DNA from: Adenophora triphylla var. japonica
Taxonomy: Eukaryota > Streptophyta > Magnoliopsida > Asterales > Campanulaceae
Reading direction: 5' to 3'
DNA: 64,000 nt
NCBI GenBank assembly: GCA_022495995.1
Contig: JAFEMH010002576.1
Span: 248,001 to 312,000, forward strand
Shown here: positions 1-11,939 of the stretch, piece by piece
Position numbering within the stretch: position 1 is the stretch's first letter
How the letters are laid out: every line of letters starts with the position of its first letter
Made by a program: the position numbers and the translations under genes
Notes under the pieces: model-generated
What the model saw: the letters and a program-made list of their open reading frames with translations, nothing else
What the model was told of the DNA's origin: nothing
The model's database searches: none

Positions 1-2037
1 GTATCGTTTGTATGGGATTCCAAGTGTGAAGCAAGCTTTGATGAATTGAAGAAGAGATTGACAACGGCTCCTATTCTTACCCTTCCTGATGGTTGCGAGA
101 ATTTTGTTATTTATAGTGATGCCTCGAAGGCGGGTTTGGGATGTGTGTTGATGCAAAATGGGAAAGTAATTGCGTATGCCTCTAGGAAGTTATCACCGGC
201 GGAATCGATTACCCTACTCATGATATGGAATTGGCGGCGATTGTATTTGCGTTGCATAAGTGGAAGCACTACCTTTATGGGGCGAAGTTTGAGATTTTCA
301 CCGATCATAAGAGTTTGAAGTACCTATTTACCCAAAAGGAGTTGAACAACCGACAAAGGAGATGGCTTGAGTTCTTGAAGGATTTTGATTGTGTCATTTC
401 CTATCACCCGGGAAAGCCAATGTAGTGGCGGATGCGATTAGCCGAAAGGCGTATTTGACAGCCTTTTGAGTTCCCGAGAATTGATGAGTGAGGTAATTAT
501 TGCGAATGTTAGAGCCGTTCCGACATTGTATGGAGATTTGAAAGAAGCTCAACAAGGAGACCCTAATTGAAGAAAATTTTAGATCAAGTGCAAAATGGGA
601 AAGCCGGGAAATTTGCTTTGAATAGAGATGGGATTTTAACTTTCCAAGGGAGAATTTGCGTTCCTTCATCGCCGGAAATCAAGAAGCGTGTTTTAGAGGA
701 TGGCCATAAGTCTAAGTTTGCGATTCATCCGGGGAGTACCAAAATGTATCAAGACTTGAAGCGTGGGTATTGGTGGAATGGTATGAAGAGGGAAATAGCG
801 GATTATGTTTCTAAGTGTTTGACTTGTCAACAAATCAAGGCCGAGCATCAGAGACCGGCGGGACTACTTCAACCATTGGATATTCCTGAATGGAAATGGG
901 AAGGGATCTCGATGGATTTTGTTTCGGGTTTACCTCTTACCGCGAAGAAGATGGATGCTATTTGGGTTATTGTGGATAGATTGACGAAGTCGGCTCATTT
1001 TCTTCCGGTGTCAACTAAGTTTTCGTTAGAGAAGTTAGCCCAGTTGTATATGAAAGAGATCGTTCGACTTCATGGGGTTCCGGTTAGTATTGTTTCCGAC
1101 AGAGATCCGAGGTTTACTTCTAGATTTTGGAGAGCATTGCATGAAGCCTTGGGTTCTAAGTTGTGTTTTAGTACGGCGTTTCATCCTCAAACCGATGGTC
1201 ACCCGAGAGAACTATTCGTATACTTGAGGATATGTTACGGGCTTGTGTGATGGATTTCCAATTATCTTGGGAGGATCATCTACCGTTAGTTGAGTTTGCC
1301 TACAACAACAGCTTATCGCCAAGTATCGAGATGGCTCCGTATGAGGCGTTGTATGGTAGGAAGTGTCGATCTCCGATGTGTTGGGACGAGGTAGGTGAAG
1401 CGAGACTTTGGGGCCCGAATTTGGTTCGAGATTCTACGGAGAAGATCAAGGTGATTCAGGATAGATTGAAGACGGCTCAGAGTAGACAGAAAAGCTACGC
1501 CGACAATAGAAGACGGGATTTATCTTTTCGGGTTGGTGACTTAGTGTTCTTGAAGGTCTCTCCGAGGACGGGGATTAAAAGGTTTGGTAATAAGGGTAAG
1601 TTGGCTCCGAGGTTTGTAGGTCCGTTTGAGATTCTAGAGAAGATAGGGGAATTGGCTTACCGGTTGGCGTTGTCTCCGTCTTTTCTTTGCTTCATGATGT
1701 GTTTCACGTTTCTATGCTAAGGAAGTATTGTCATGACCCCTCCCATGTTTTGAGCTCTCCTCCCGATGATGTCCAAGCGGACATGTCTTATGTTGAAGAG
1801 CCATTAAGAGTCTTAGAATTCCAAGTTAAGGAGTTGAGAACTAAGAGTATCCCGATAGTGAAAGTCCTTTGGAAGAATCATACCGTCGAGGAAGCAACGT
1901 GGGAGCTAGAGTCGGAGATGAGGGCGAAATACCCGTGGTTGTTTGAAAATTCAAGTAAGTTTTCTTTTAAAATTCGGGTCGAATTTTCTTTAAGGGGGAG
2001 TGAGTGTGACGACCCCAACCCTAGGCACTCATTTTAA
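1..2037 (+). pseudogene. Ty3/gypsy chromovirus pol remnant (RT end, RNase H, integrase, C-terminal tail)
   Basis: The 3' part of a Ty3/gypsy polyprotein, cut by the left window edge. Visible in order are the end of reverse transcriptase with RNase H (YSDASKAGLGCVL near 112-150 and [11 protein letters not shown] near 297-330), an integrase zinc finger of H-H-C-C type (HPGSTKMYQDL to CLTCQQIKAEH, about 724-846), an integrase core (SMDFVSGLP, VSDRDPRFTSRFW, FHPQTDGH, about 910-1205), the GPY/F-like region and a C-terminal tail ending just before the LTR. The order (integrase after RNase H) and the tail point to the chromovirus group, probably Tekay/Del-like. The frame changes near 205-230, near 1205-1235 and near 1675-1690, and a stop lies near 425, so the copy is dead. 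Gag and protease would lie left of the window. Confidence 0.93.
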
Positions 2038-3835
2038 ATACTTAATTATATGCCTTTAATAATTATGTTATCTTTATGTGTTCAATTATGTCTTTAAATT
2101 CTTAAATTAAGATAAATTGAGTGAAAAGTAAATTTAGGACCTTATGAGAATTTATTGGACATTAAATAAAGAAACTAAGGGAAATAATAAAAAATGGGAA
2201 AATGCTAAATAATATGGGGAGGTTAATTGAGTAGGATGAATTAATGGGATAAGGTTTATTTTAATTTAAATTGAGTAGGGTGAAAGCCTTGGGTTATTTG
2301 ATGGGGGGCCAAAATCCTTCCCTCTTCCCTCCTCTTGCCAAGTGTCCTTCCCCCATCACCTCTCTTACTCCCTTCCCCCCTTCTCCTTCATTCACTACAC
2401 TTTTCATCCTAGAGGAAGTATAGAGAACCACCATTGAAGCCTTCTCCCAAGCTTTGAGTCCAAGGCATTTCTTCACCAAAATCAAATCTAAGAGCACCTT
2501 TGGAGTTGGATCACCTAGAGGAATCCATCTAGCTAGAAAGATCAACCTTCCATTGCAAACCCTAAGGTGAGTTGTTATGATTCCCTTCCTCTACTTGTTC
2601 ATAAGTTCCTTGAATGTTGTTCTTGTTCTTGAAATGATGATTCCTTGCTTGGAAACCCAAATGGGTGTTGATTGATAGAAAATGAACTTGGTTGAAGTTA
2701 GGGTTTAAGAAAGAGAATCTAAAGGGTTGAAATGGGTGGGATTTGTAGTGATAATTCTTCTAGGGTTACTTGGGTTTGGGTTTATATGTTTTGAATGGGA
2801 CTTGGTAAGATGAAGGTGTTCTTGGGTGTTCTTGTAGTAAGCCATGGTAGAGGAAAGGAGAACTAGGGTTAAAAGGGTAAAAATCTGCATTTTGGGCTGG
2901 CTGGACACTTGGGCGGTCGCCCAAGTAGGGCGGCCCCATAGCCACAGAAGCATGGTTGCCTTGGAAGTACACTTGGGCGGTCGCCCAAGTAGGTTAGGGC
3001 GGTCGCCCAAAATGGCAGAAACCTCAATTTCCTAGGAAGTCCACTTGGGCGGTCGCCCAAGTGGTTGGCGATCGCCCAAGCCCTGAACCAACTTTTTTCA
3101 ATTTAAACAAGAATTGTTTAGCAAGTTGTTTGGCCACTTATAAATGGTGACTCTCACTTAGTAATTGAACTTGAACCTCCATTAAGGCCTTGTATACTTG
3201 TATATGGAATTTGTAGGGTAGGTTAATGATCCCTCATTTCCTTACTTGATGTTATATATACTGTTGTTGATATTGTTTAGTGTATTCATAAATTGTTGCA
3301 CTTTGATATTGATTGGGCATGAGTATATATTACCATGTGGCTATTGTTTATCCCTTTTTGTGAATTTTATTCAAGTATCTATTATGTGCTTGATATGTGT
3401 GAGTCACCGACGTTGGGGGTATAACATAATACTGGCCAATTATGGAAGTGTGACCTAATGTGATCGGATTATGTTATATTCGCGATCGTCCCCTCCTGTG
3501 GCCACAGTTAGGGTTATAAAGATCTGTATTGGCCAAAAGCCTACAGAGTTGCTACTGCCTTATTTGGTTCCCTGTGACACGTGTTCGTATCTCGGTTTAT
3601 ACTGTTTAGTGGCCCTCGACTTTCTAGCTCGGCTACGACGAGGAGAAAGTTATCTCGTCCTCGGCTTATGAGAGTACGAACAGGTTGCCACGATGTCGCT
3701 TCAAATGTGTCGTTCCATTATTCGTCGGTTATTCAGTATCTTGATATTGCTTCCAACACCTACATAGCTCCCAGATCTGCACCGTTCTTACTTGAAACCC
3801 AATCCAATAGTCTTACCCTTTCAAATTCACCCTCA
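2005..3835 (+). mobile_element. 3' LTR of the Ty3/gypsy element (right end uncertain)
   Basis: A polypurine tract (AAGGGGGAGTGAG, about 1992-2004) sits directly after the pol remnant and is followed by TGTGACGACCCC, a common start of plant Ty3 LTRs. I cannot place the right end: the expected matching terminus ending in CA is not clear, and the other LTR lies outside the window. The end given is a guess based on a change in composition. No convincing gene lies inside; ORFs here overlap a palindromic repeat cluster. Confidence 0.65.
2907..3080. repeat. GC-rich palindromic repeats inside the gypsy LTR
   Basis: The 20-mer ACTTGGGCGGTCGCCCAAGT occurs at 2907-2926, 2971-2990 and 3043-3062, with shorter or variant copies at about 2996-3011 and 3065-3080. 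Each copy is self-complementary except for the two central bases, so it would fold into a hairpin in RNA. The spacers between copies differ. Confidence 0.85.
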
Positions 3836-4775
3836 TAACAATAAATAACATCCCCGATGAGCGTCATGGAAGGTTTTCATCGGGTTCTAGCATGACGTGT
3901 TCATGATTTCTCCTTCAAATCCATCTCTTTCTCACTTTCTCTCTCTAGAATCTAGAAGACTAAATCTATAAACTGACCATTGTTAAATATTCAAGATCTG
4001 CGGAGGTGCAAACGGAACGGAACAGAAGACGAGGAGCTGCCGAAGACCGACGTGGCTACGACGGTGAAACTGGAGGATGTTCTCGGGATGGTAGTTGAGT
4101 TGGTCGCACCGGCAGTGTTGGCCGATGGAAAAAGAAGGGAGTGGTTCAGTAGTGGTGGAGAAATTGAAGGGAATTTTTTTCCAGACATAAACGAGAAAGA
4201 GAGAGATGTCGTTTTTTTTAGGATAATGGTAGGGGAAGATTGTAAATTGACATAGGGAACCGGTTCAAACTTTAATAAATTCAAAAATTAGACAATAGTG
4301 GTATACAACTATCATCATTCCTTTCCATTCTATTTACTATGTTTTATTTATTATTTTTTTATGAAAGGAAAGATGTGAGGCCTGAAGGAGAAAGGAAGGT
4401 AATTCTATTTTCGGAAATATAATCCATTGAATTTAATTTTGAAAAATTTAAATTAAGGAGATACTGAGAAATATATTCAAAATCAGATGGTAAGGATAAA
4501 TTATTATGCGAGATGAACCTATTTTCTGGAATATATTTTGAAAAACTTAAATTAAGGAGATATTATGGGAGATGAGAGGATAAGGAAGATTTGAAATATA
4601 AATATTACTGGAATCAAGAAATGTGGTTGTTTATGATATACTATATTTCATAGTATAAGCATAAAGCATTGAAATAAATATTCAAAATATGATAGTTTTT
4701 TTGAGACCAAATATTTATGAATTTTCTTATTAAATTTTTGAATATTTGTTTTCTAATATATTTAAAATAAAAATA
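3836..4775. other. No supported gene
   Basis: A CT-rich stretch near 3905-3955 is followed by a GC-richer patch (about 4000-4140) holding an open frame of 91 codons with no recognised domain, and then AT-rich sequence up to the Helitron. I do not call a gene. Confidence 0.5.
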
Positions 4776-5602
4776 TCTCTATATATATAAAACAAGGATA
4801 GTGCAATTCCCGCTCGAAAATGTCGCTGTCAAGGGACAATATAGTCTTTACAATATTTCATTAAGGGTAAACACGTCTTTCAACATAGCCATTATACGAA
4901 GAAATGTGTTGTGAGGATACCAAGTGTCCATTTCTTTGCCACGTGTTGAGTAGTATTTCACAAGTGTCCCCAAATATCTGCATCAAACATTCAAGTGGAA
5001 GAATTGTATAATTTCATAATTGAAATTTAAAGCCCACATAACTCACATGTCCACCTACAATATTATTTTTGGAGAGAGAAACGGAGCAAGGAAAAGAAAG
5101 GGTGAGAGAGACGGAAAGTTAGAGAGAGAAATCTCTAGAAGTAGAGAGAGAGAAATCTGACCCTTAGCGAAGAAGAATCCGTGATGACGCTGTTGTGGTT
5201 GGTTGTTTGGGGGTGATTGAGAAGACGATGGAGCTTGGGTTCTTCAAATTCGGCTTCAGGCGGCATCTTCTCCACCATTGAAATCCGCCAAGAGGTTGCC
5301 GCCTCCGGCGGCTTGGATGTCGACTCCAGTTCACCTGAATCTGCTTGAAGAAGTGAGAGTGAGAGAGAGAGAGAGAGGACGGGTTTTCTAAATGTTGCAG
5401 ATTGGAATTAGTGTGATAAATGAGGTGTCATGCGGCGACATTATGGTGGCCGGTGGTGGTAGCACGGAGGATGGGGAAGTGGGAGTGGGGTGGAGGAAAT
5501 GAGTAAATGAGAGAGAGAGAGAAAGAGAGAGAGTGGGGATGGGGATGGGGTTTCTAAATGTTGAAGATTGGAATGAGTGTGAGAAATGAGGTGAGAGATT
5601 TC

Positions 5603-5880
5603 TATGTGGGTAGGGTTAAATGGGGTAGGTGGTTAAATTGAGTAATTTATGTAGAGATGACAGAGGATTACAGGGGAAGTGGAAGTGGGTTAGGGGAATC
5701 AGAGCATTTATGGGAAGGCTTAAATGGGGTAGGTGGTTAAATTGAGTAATTTATGTAGAATGAGAGAGTATTAGGGGGAAGTGGGAGGGGGTTAGAGGAA
5801 TCAAAGTAGTTATGCGAAGGCTTAAATGGGGTCGGTGGATAAATCGTTAGAGTAATTTATGTAGAATGGATTTTTTTTCA
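5603..5880. repeat. Tandem repeat of about 110 bp, 2.5 copies
   Basis: The phrase TTAAATGGGGTAGGTGGTTA recurs with small changes at about 5608, 5709 and 5821. Each copy is followed by similar sequence containing GAGTAATTTATGTAGA and GGGGAAGTGG. It lies inside the Helitron and is not coding. Confidence 0.75.
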
Positions 5881-6132
5881 ATAATGGCATGGATAATGTT
5901 CTATGAATAATATGAGGAGAGAGTTACAGTGTAATTACTTATAAGAGATGAAAAGATTTTGGAGAGAGGTCGGAGGATTTTTTGGGATAGAATTGAGGAT
6001 TTTTTGAGAGGTTTAATTTTTATTTTTCCATGGAGAGTTTTTATTTTTCCATGGAGATTTTGGATATATATATTGGGATAGAATTGAGGATTTTTCGAGA
6101 GGTTTAATTTTTATTTTCCATGGAGAGTTTGG

Positions 6133-6275
<143 letters not shown>

Positions 6276-6544
6276 AAGGGGATGCAATGTTTGTTTTTGA
6301 AAATCGAAAAACTTGAGAATTTCCCCGAAATAAAATGTGCAAAAATAAATTAGCAACTTACCAAATGAGGGGAGAATGAGGGGGAAGTGGGAGAGTTATC
6401 ATGGGAAGGTGTTACGAGACTTTCCCATTAGTTTATCTTCTTAATAAAAATTATTAATAAAGAAAAATGTGAGAATTACATGTAATGCGAGTTAAATGTA
6501 TCTTTTTAAAAAATGATTATCCTTTTTTTACTTGATAGAATTCA

Positions 6545-6765
6545 TTTCTCAAAATCGCATAAAGGCTAAAATCGCATAAGAGCTAAAAACGTCTAAACCA
6601 ACAAACCGCACCAGAAATTGCACTAGAGCTAAAACTGCATCAGCTAAAACTGCATCAAGGCCTAAATCGCACCAGAGCCAAAACCGCACCAGAGAGAAAA
6701 ATGCACCCGAGCTAAACCGCACCAGCCCTAACCGCATTTGATCCAAATCGCCCCAATAAATTGTG
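6545..6765. repeat. Degenerate minisatellite, unit about 16-20 bp
   Basis: Repeated words of the form CTAAAACCGCACCAGAG and CTAAAATCGCATAAGAG recur about a dozen times with drift. This explains the repetitive translation on the minus strand. Confidence 0.75.
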
Positions 6766-8160
6766 AATGTTTGGGTGAGGTTGATGTCATTGAAAAACTG
6801 TGAGGATGAGGGAGAGGTGGTGTTCAAAATAATTTAGGCAGATATAGGGGAGAAATCAATAGATTTAGAGAAAGAGTATAGATAGAGTTTTTTTTATGGA
6901 AAAAAAATCTGCTTCTAAAAAAAAGGAAAAAAAAGTCTATTTTTTTAAACATAGAAAAAAATCTATTAGAAAAATGGTGATAAATATCTTTGATGTTGGA
7001 ATATATTAGGGATATCAATCCTCTTCTATTATTTCTTTCTTTTATTTTTTTGTCTTTAATTTTTCAAATGAGCAAAGAGAAGGGAGAGAAAGGAATGTGA
7101 AATATATCTAAGATGATTGACCTCGTGAATTAATAATTAAAAAATTGAAAAATAAAAAATAAAGACAGTGCATGAAATCTTTAAAAAAAGTAAAAAAAAA
7201 AATTAAAAAAAAATTGCGAATGAGATTGTTTAGACAAAATTGTTTATGAAATATTTTCTTTATTTTATTATATTCTTCTTTCCATAACATTTTTTTTTTG
7301 AAAAGGAGATGAATAAGAAGATTTGGAGGTATAATATTATTGATAAATGCCAGTTTTTTTTTTTTTAAGAGAGAAATGATTTTTCTTTCACAGTGAAGTG
7401 CCAACTACTCCCCCTATAATTTCATCACTTAAAGCAAAGTAGAAAAAAAATAAAATCCACATGAAATATCTGATGGACCCAAATATTATTGCCACAAAAA
7501 CAATATCACCCAAACTATTTTTTAAAAAAATAACTTTACATATCTCAATATAATTCTGAAATTCAATTACTATTAAGTAATTTTTTTAAAGATTGTGATT
7601 ATATACAATTGAAAAATAAATGATTTCAAATGATATTTATAACTTAGTATATCAATTTTTCAGGTATTATTGAAGCTATAGTTGTGAAATTGAAGTTATG
7701 GAGAAGATGAATTATGTTTCTCTCTCTTTTTTTTTTTTTTTTTTTTTACATTTATGATTTTTATTTTGTGATTAGTTGTATATGTAATCAATAGTATGGG
7801 GCGGAAGGAGTATAAATTAGATTTTTTTTTGTTTAATTGTATATGTACCTATAGTAAAGGACTAAAGGACGAAGAATTATAAATTTTGTATTGTTTCACT
7901 ACATACTCATATTAATTCATCTGTTTATGTAATTACTTATTTGATTGTGACATGAGTGAGAGGAAGAGTGTTTTGTGAAATTCTAATATCTGTAGAATTA
8001 CAATTATAGTTACATTCTTTTTCCTTTTTTTATTTACTTTAATTACTATTTTACACAAATACAAACAATTCATATTCAATTATTTATTTAAGTAATTTTT
8101 TTTTGTTATGAAATAATTTTTAAATGTTTAATTTTAATTACATATTAATTAGTCTTTTTA
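6766..8160. other. AT-rich Helitron interior, no gene
   Basis: Long A and T runs, no sustained coding frame and no domain. The fragment GGGGCGGAAGGAGTA near 7799-7813 resembles a degenerate Stowaway-type end, but no partner end is visible. Confidence 0.6.
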
Positions 8161-8365
8161 AGCATCAATAACTTCCCGTGCATCGCACAGATGTAACACT
8201 AGATTTATTTTAGTGACATTCAATCTGATATTTGTACTGACAATATAATTTTCAAATAATTGTTTTACAATGTATACAAACATCTCTATTTCCTTTTGTA
8301 TTTGTTTCGATTTCGATCAGTTACGCGTTAGTAACTGTCCGTGCATCGCACGGGGGTACTGCTAG

Positions 8366-9202
8366 TATATATTTAATACTGGCGTAGTATTGTTTTTGTA
8401 TTCAAAAGTTGGGAATTATTTATATTTATATATCTAAAGACTAAAGGTGCTTTCCATTGAGTAATAATAATAATATAAAAATAATGATGTTGTAAGTTAA
8501 TTATATACTATATATTTTTATTTAGTTTTTTGATTATATAAGTATTTTTAAAAAGATTGTTTTTATTTTTGAAATGAGATTTAGGTATAGTAATTAGAAC
8601 TTTACTAGTTCTGAACTGATAACAACTGATTCTCTCTCTCTCTTGTATCACTTTTATTTACGTACCAAAATTGTGTATCAGTTCCGATCCAACACAACAC
8701 GTATATTGACATATAACAACATATTGGAAATTTGGTTTAGGACAGACAAACACCTTCTTTTCTTATTGATTGATAACAACCAATTGAATGTTTTACTTTG
8801 GGACTATTCTTATTGAAATTTTTACAACTATGAAAGTGTCTTGGTCTTTGCCCAGACTGTTTTACAGTCGAATTAGACGTCCACCATACGTGTTTGAAAG
8901 ACATGCTGGAGTTTCAATTTTGATTCCTTCTCTGAGATTTTTCTTGCATGGAATGTGGAGAATTAATACCTTTGACGTATTTACCTGGAAACTTCTGCTT
9001 TTGTTTGAGTCATTTTCATTCATGTCTGTCAATCTTAATTACTCTGCTTTGAACAAGTCTTGTCCCTACTACTCAACTTGTTCAGCCTGAAAATGAAATG
9101 AAGACCCAAAGTCTTGGCAGGCCTTGGCCTTAATTGTTTCTCTTGAATTATTTTATCTTTGAAAGCTCATGCCTTTTGTTTTGAACCCGCATTATTCTAG
9201 CA
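8366..9202. other. 5' flank of the receptor kinase gene
   Basis: AT-rich sequence between the Helitron end and the receptor kinase start. A 100-codon frame at 8788-9090 has no recognisable domain and I treat it as chance. I see no unambiguous TATA box close to the kinase start. Confidence 0.5.
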
Positions 9203-11605
9203 ATGGCTTATCATCTTCTAAATCTCTTCTTCTTCTTCTTCTTCTTCTTCACATTTCTCCTTCCATATTCAGCAGTAGCTCAAAATAATGGCACTGTATT
9301 CGTGGGTGCATCTCTCATTGCTGCAGAAAATTCCAGGCCATGGCTTTCCCCTTCTGGTGACTTTGCTTTCGGCTTCCAAAAACTTCAACAAACCAATCTC
9401 TTCTTGCTTTGCATTTATTATTATAAGATTCCTGACGCAACCATAGTCTGGTATGCAAATGAAGGTAACCCAGTGGCGAGTGGATCAAAAGTTGAACTAA
9501 CTGCTGACCGTGGACTGGTGCTCAGTGATCCCCAAGGCAAAGAGTTACAGATCTCAGAGGCCATTGTCAATCAAGTTTCTTATGGTTTTATGAATGATAC
9601 AGGAAACTTTGTGCTTGCCCGTAGCGACTCTTTCACATTTTGGGAGAGCTTCAAATATCCAACTGACACTATTTTGCCTACACAGATACTAGAGACTGGT
9701 GGGGAGCTTATCTCTCGGTGGAGAGAAGGAAACTTCTCAAGGGGAAGGTTCCTGTTTCGTCTTCGCACAGATGGGGATCTAGTGCTTACTGCACGCAACA
9801 TGGAGAGCGATTACCGATATACACCTTACTATGAGAGTGGCACTTCTGATCCTTTGAATTCCAACAACTCTGGTAAGCAAGTGGTCTTTGATGAGACGGG
9901 GTATATGTATTTATTGAAAAATAATGGCCAAAGATTAAATCTCACTCAACAAATGCAACTTCCAGCAGGCAATTACTATTTTAGAGCGACTCTAGATTTT
10001 GATGGGGTATTCACTCAATACTATCGCTCAAAGACCTCCACCGGAAATCAAATCTGGACTCCGCTATGGTCTCTGCCGGATAATATATGTGTAAATATAA
10101 ATGAAGAACTAGGTAGTGGAGCTTGCGGGTATAATAGTGTCTGCACACTAGGTGATGACAAAAGGCCAAAATGCGAATGCCCGCAAGGCTATTCATTTCT
10201 TCATCCAGATGATACTTACGGCAGCTGCAAACCGAGTTTCAATCCGAGTTGTAATGATGATCAGCTCAGCTCTGCAGGAAATTTATATGATTTCGTGGAG
10301 CTTACTAATACTGATTGGCCCCAATCTGACTTTGAGTTGATAAAACCTTGTGAGGAAGAGGCTTGCAGAAGTTCTTGCTTGAATGATTGTTTCTGTGCAG
10401 TTGCCATTTTCAGAGATAATAGCTGTTACAAGAAGAAGTTACCACTCTCAAATGGGAGAAAGGACAATGGATTGAATTGCACAGCTCTTCTCAAAGTTAG
10501 GAAATATGACGCAGTCGCACCTCGCCAAAACGCAGGTGAGAGGAAGGACCAGAGCACTTTGATCATTATGGGATCGGTGTTATTAGGTAGCTCTGTGTTT
10601 GTCAATTTCATATTTGTTTGTGCAGCCTGCTTGGGTTTCTTCCTCATCTATCACAAGAAAATTATTAGACTTAACAGAGCAGATAGTGACATGGACACCA
10701 ATTTACGTTGTTTTACATATAAAGAGTTAGCAGAAGCTACAAGTGGGTTCAATGAAGAATTGGGAAGGGGTGCTTTTGGTACAGTCTATAAAGGAGTGAT
10801 GCAGACAAGTTCCAAAGATGCTGTGGCAGTGAAGAAATTGGTTAGAGTGGCTCAAGACGGTGAAAAGGAATTCAGAACCGAAGTTAAAGTGATTGCCCAG
10901 ACGCATCACAAGAATTTGGTTCGGCTGCTCGGATTTTGCGACGAGGGGGTCCACCGCCTATTGGTTTATGAGTATATGTGTAATGGCACTCTAGCAGGCT
11001 TCCTGTTTGGTGATACGAAGCCCAGTTGGAAGCAGAGGACTCATATTGCTTTTGGGGTTGCACGAGGACTTGCATACCTTCACGAAGAATGCAGCACTCA
11101 GATTATCCATTGTGATATAAAGCCTCAGAACATACTTCTTGATGATTTTCACAATCCTCGGATTTCAGACTTTGGATTGGCAAAACTACTGATGATGAAT
11201 CAGAGTCAAACTCATACAGCAATCCGAGGAACAAGAGGGTACGTAGCACCTGAATGGTTCAGGAGTACCCCGATAACTGTTAAGGTTGATGTATATAGCT
11301 TTGGAGTCTTACTTCTAGAGATTATTTCATGTCGAAGGAACTTGGAGGATTTGGAGACTGGCGGATATGAAAAATTAATTTTATCTGATTGGGCATGGGA
11401 TTGCTATCAAGAAGGGAAGACGAGTGCTTTGGTTGAAAATGATGTGGAGGCCTCGAATGATTGGAAGAAAGTAGAGAGATTTCTGATGGTTGCTATTTGG
11501 TGTGTGCAAGAAAATCCATTATTAAGACCTACCATGAGGCAGGTCACTCAGATGCTCGAAGGAGTTATTGAAGTAGCCAAGCCGTCTTGTCCATCCCCAT
11601 TTTAA
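9203..11605 (+). CDS. G-type lectin S-receptor-like serine/threonine kinase
   Basis: An intact 800-codon single-exon frame. It has a signal peptide (Phe-rich core, about residues 1-26), a mannose-type B-lectin domain (about 30-155), an S-locus-glycoprotein-like middle, a Cys-rich EGF/PAN-like region (about 295-435), one membrane segment (about 451-480) and a cytosolic kinase (about 515-790). Kinase motifs are all present: glycine loop GRGAFGTVYKG, VAVKKL lysine, catalytic loop HCDIKPQN (about 636), DFGLAK (about 656) and GTRGYVAPEW (about 676). The residue before the catalytic Asp is Cys, so this is a non-RD kinase, a class often tied to immune receptors. The layout matches the LecRK/RLK1 subgroup, whose members are commonly intronless. 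The protein should sit in the plasma membrane with the lectin outside; the ligand cannot be read from sequence. A broken relative lies downstream on the other strand. Confidence 0.96.
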   Translation: MAYHLLNLFFFFFFFFTFLLPYSAVAQNNGTVFVGASLIAAENSRPWLSPSGDFAFGFQKLQQTNLFLLCIYYYKIPDATIVWYANEGNPVASGSKVELTADRGLVLSDPQGKELQISEAIVNQVSYGFMNDTGNFVLARSDSFTFWESFKYPTDTILPTQILETGGELISRWREGNFSRGRFLFRLRTDGDLVLTARNMESDYRYTPYYESGTSDPLNSNNSGKQVVFDETGYMYLLKNNGQRLNLTQQMQLPAGNYYFRATLDFDGVFTQYYRSKTSTGNQIWTPLWSLPDNICVNINEELGSGACGYNSVCTLGDDKRPKCECPQGYSFLHPDDTYGSCKPSFNPSCNDDQLSSAGNLYDFVELTNTDWPQSDFELIKPCEEEACRSSCLNDCFCAVAIFRDNSCYKKKLPLSNGRKDNGLNCTALLKVRKYDAVAPRQNAGERKDQSTLIIMGSVLLGSSVFVNFIFVCAACLGFFLIYHKKIIRLNRADSDMDTNLRCFTYKELAEATSGFNEELGRGAFGTVYKGVMQTSSKDAVAVKKLVRVAQDGEKEFRTEVKVIAQTHHKNLVRLLGFCDEGVHRLLVYEYMCNGTLAGFLFGDTKPSWKQRTHIAFGVARGLAYLHEECSTQIIHCDIKPQNILLDDFHNPRISDFGLAKLLMMNQSQTHTAIRGTRGYVAPEWFRSTPITVKVDVYSFGVLLLEIISCRRNLEDLETGGYEKLILSDWAWDCYQEGKTSALVENDVEASNDWKKVERFLMVAIWCVQENPLLRPTMRQVTQMLEGVIEVAKPSCPSPF

Positions 11606-11939
11606 TCTACTGGTTAAGATGGCTTCTTTTGGTATTCACCATTGATTAGTGATCAGTTGTTATTTCTGTATTATCTGCAGATTTCTTTCCCTTAACTAGT
11701 CTGTATGTATGTTACATTCATTGCAATAAAACTCTACCATATATTATTGTTTCTTATTTAGTTCATAGCATCTTCAGTAGCTTTTCAGAAGCGAACTACT
11801 TGAATAACAACACAACAAAAAGAAAATGCAATAAAGTCTAATACCAACCAGTAACTATTGGGACTCTTTCAGTTACCAACAAAAATTGGGCAAATGCAGT
11901 ATAATTGCTTCATGGAGACATCTTAGCCTGAAATAGAGA
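11606..11939. other. 3' flank of the receptor kinase gene
   Basis: A GCAATAAA-like element near 11724-11731 could serve as a polyadenylation signal. No gene is seen. Confidence 0.5.

Noticed and set aside
2705..3060. ORFs through the gypsy LTR palindromes
   Set aside because: Open frame is a by-product of GC-rich repeats; no conserved protein.
3980..4255. 91-codon ORF after the gypsy LTR with an overlapping minus ORF
   Set aside because: Moderately GC-rich but without any recognisable domain or gene structure.
8788..9090. 100-codon ORF upstream of the receptor kinase
   Set aside because: No motif, no coding bias visible, and it sits where a promoter is expected.
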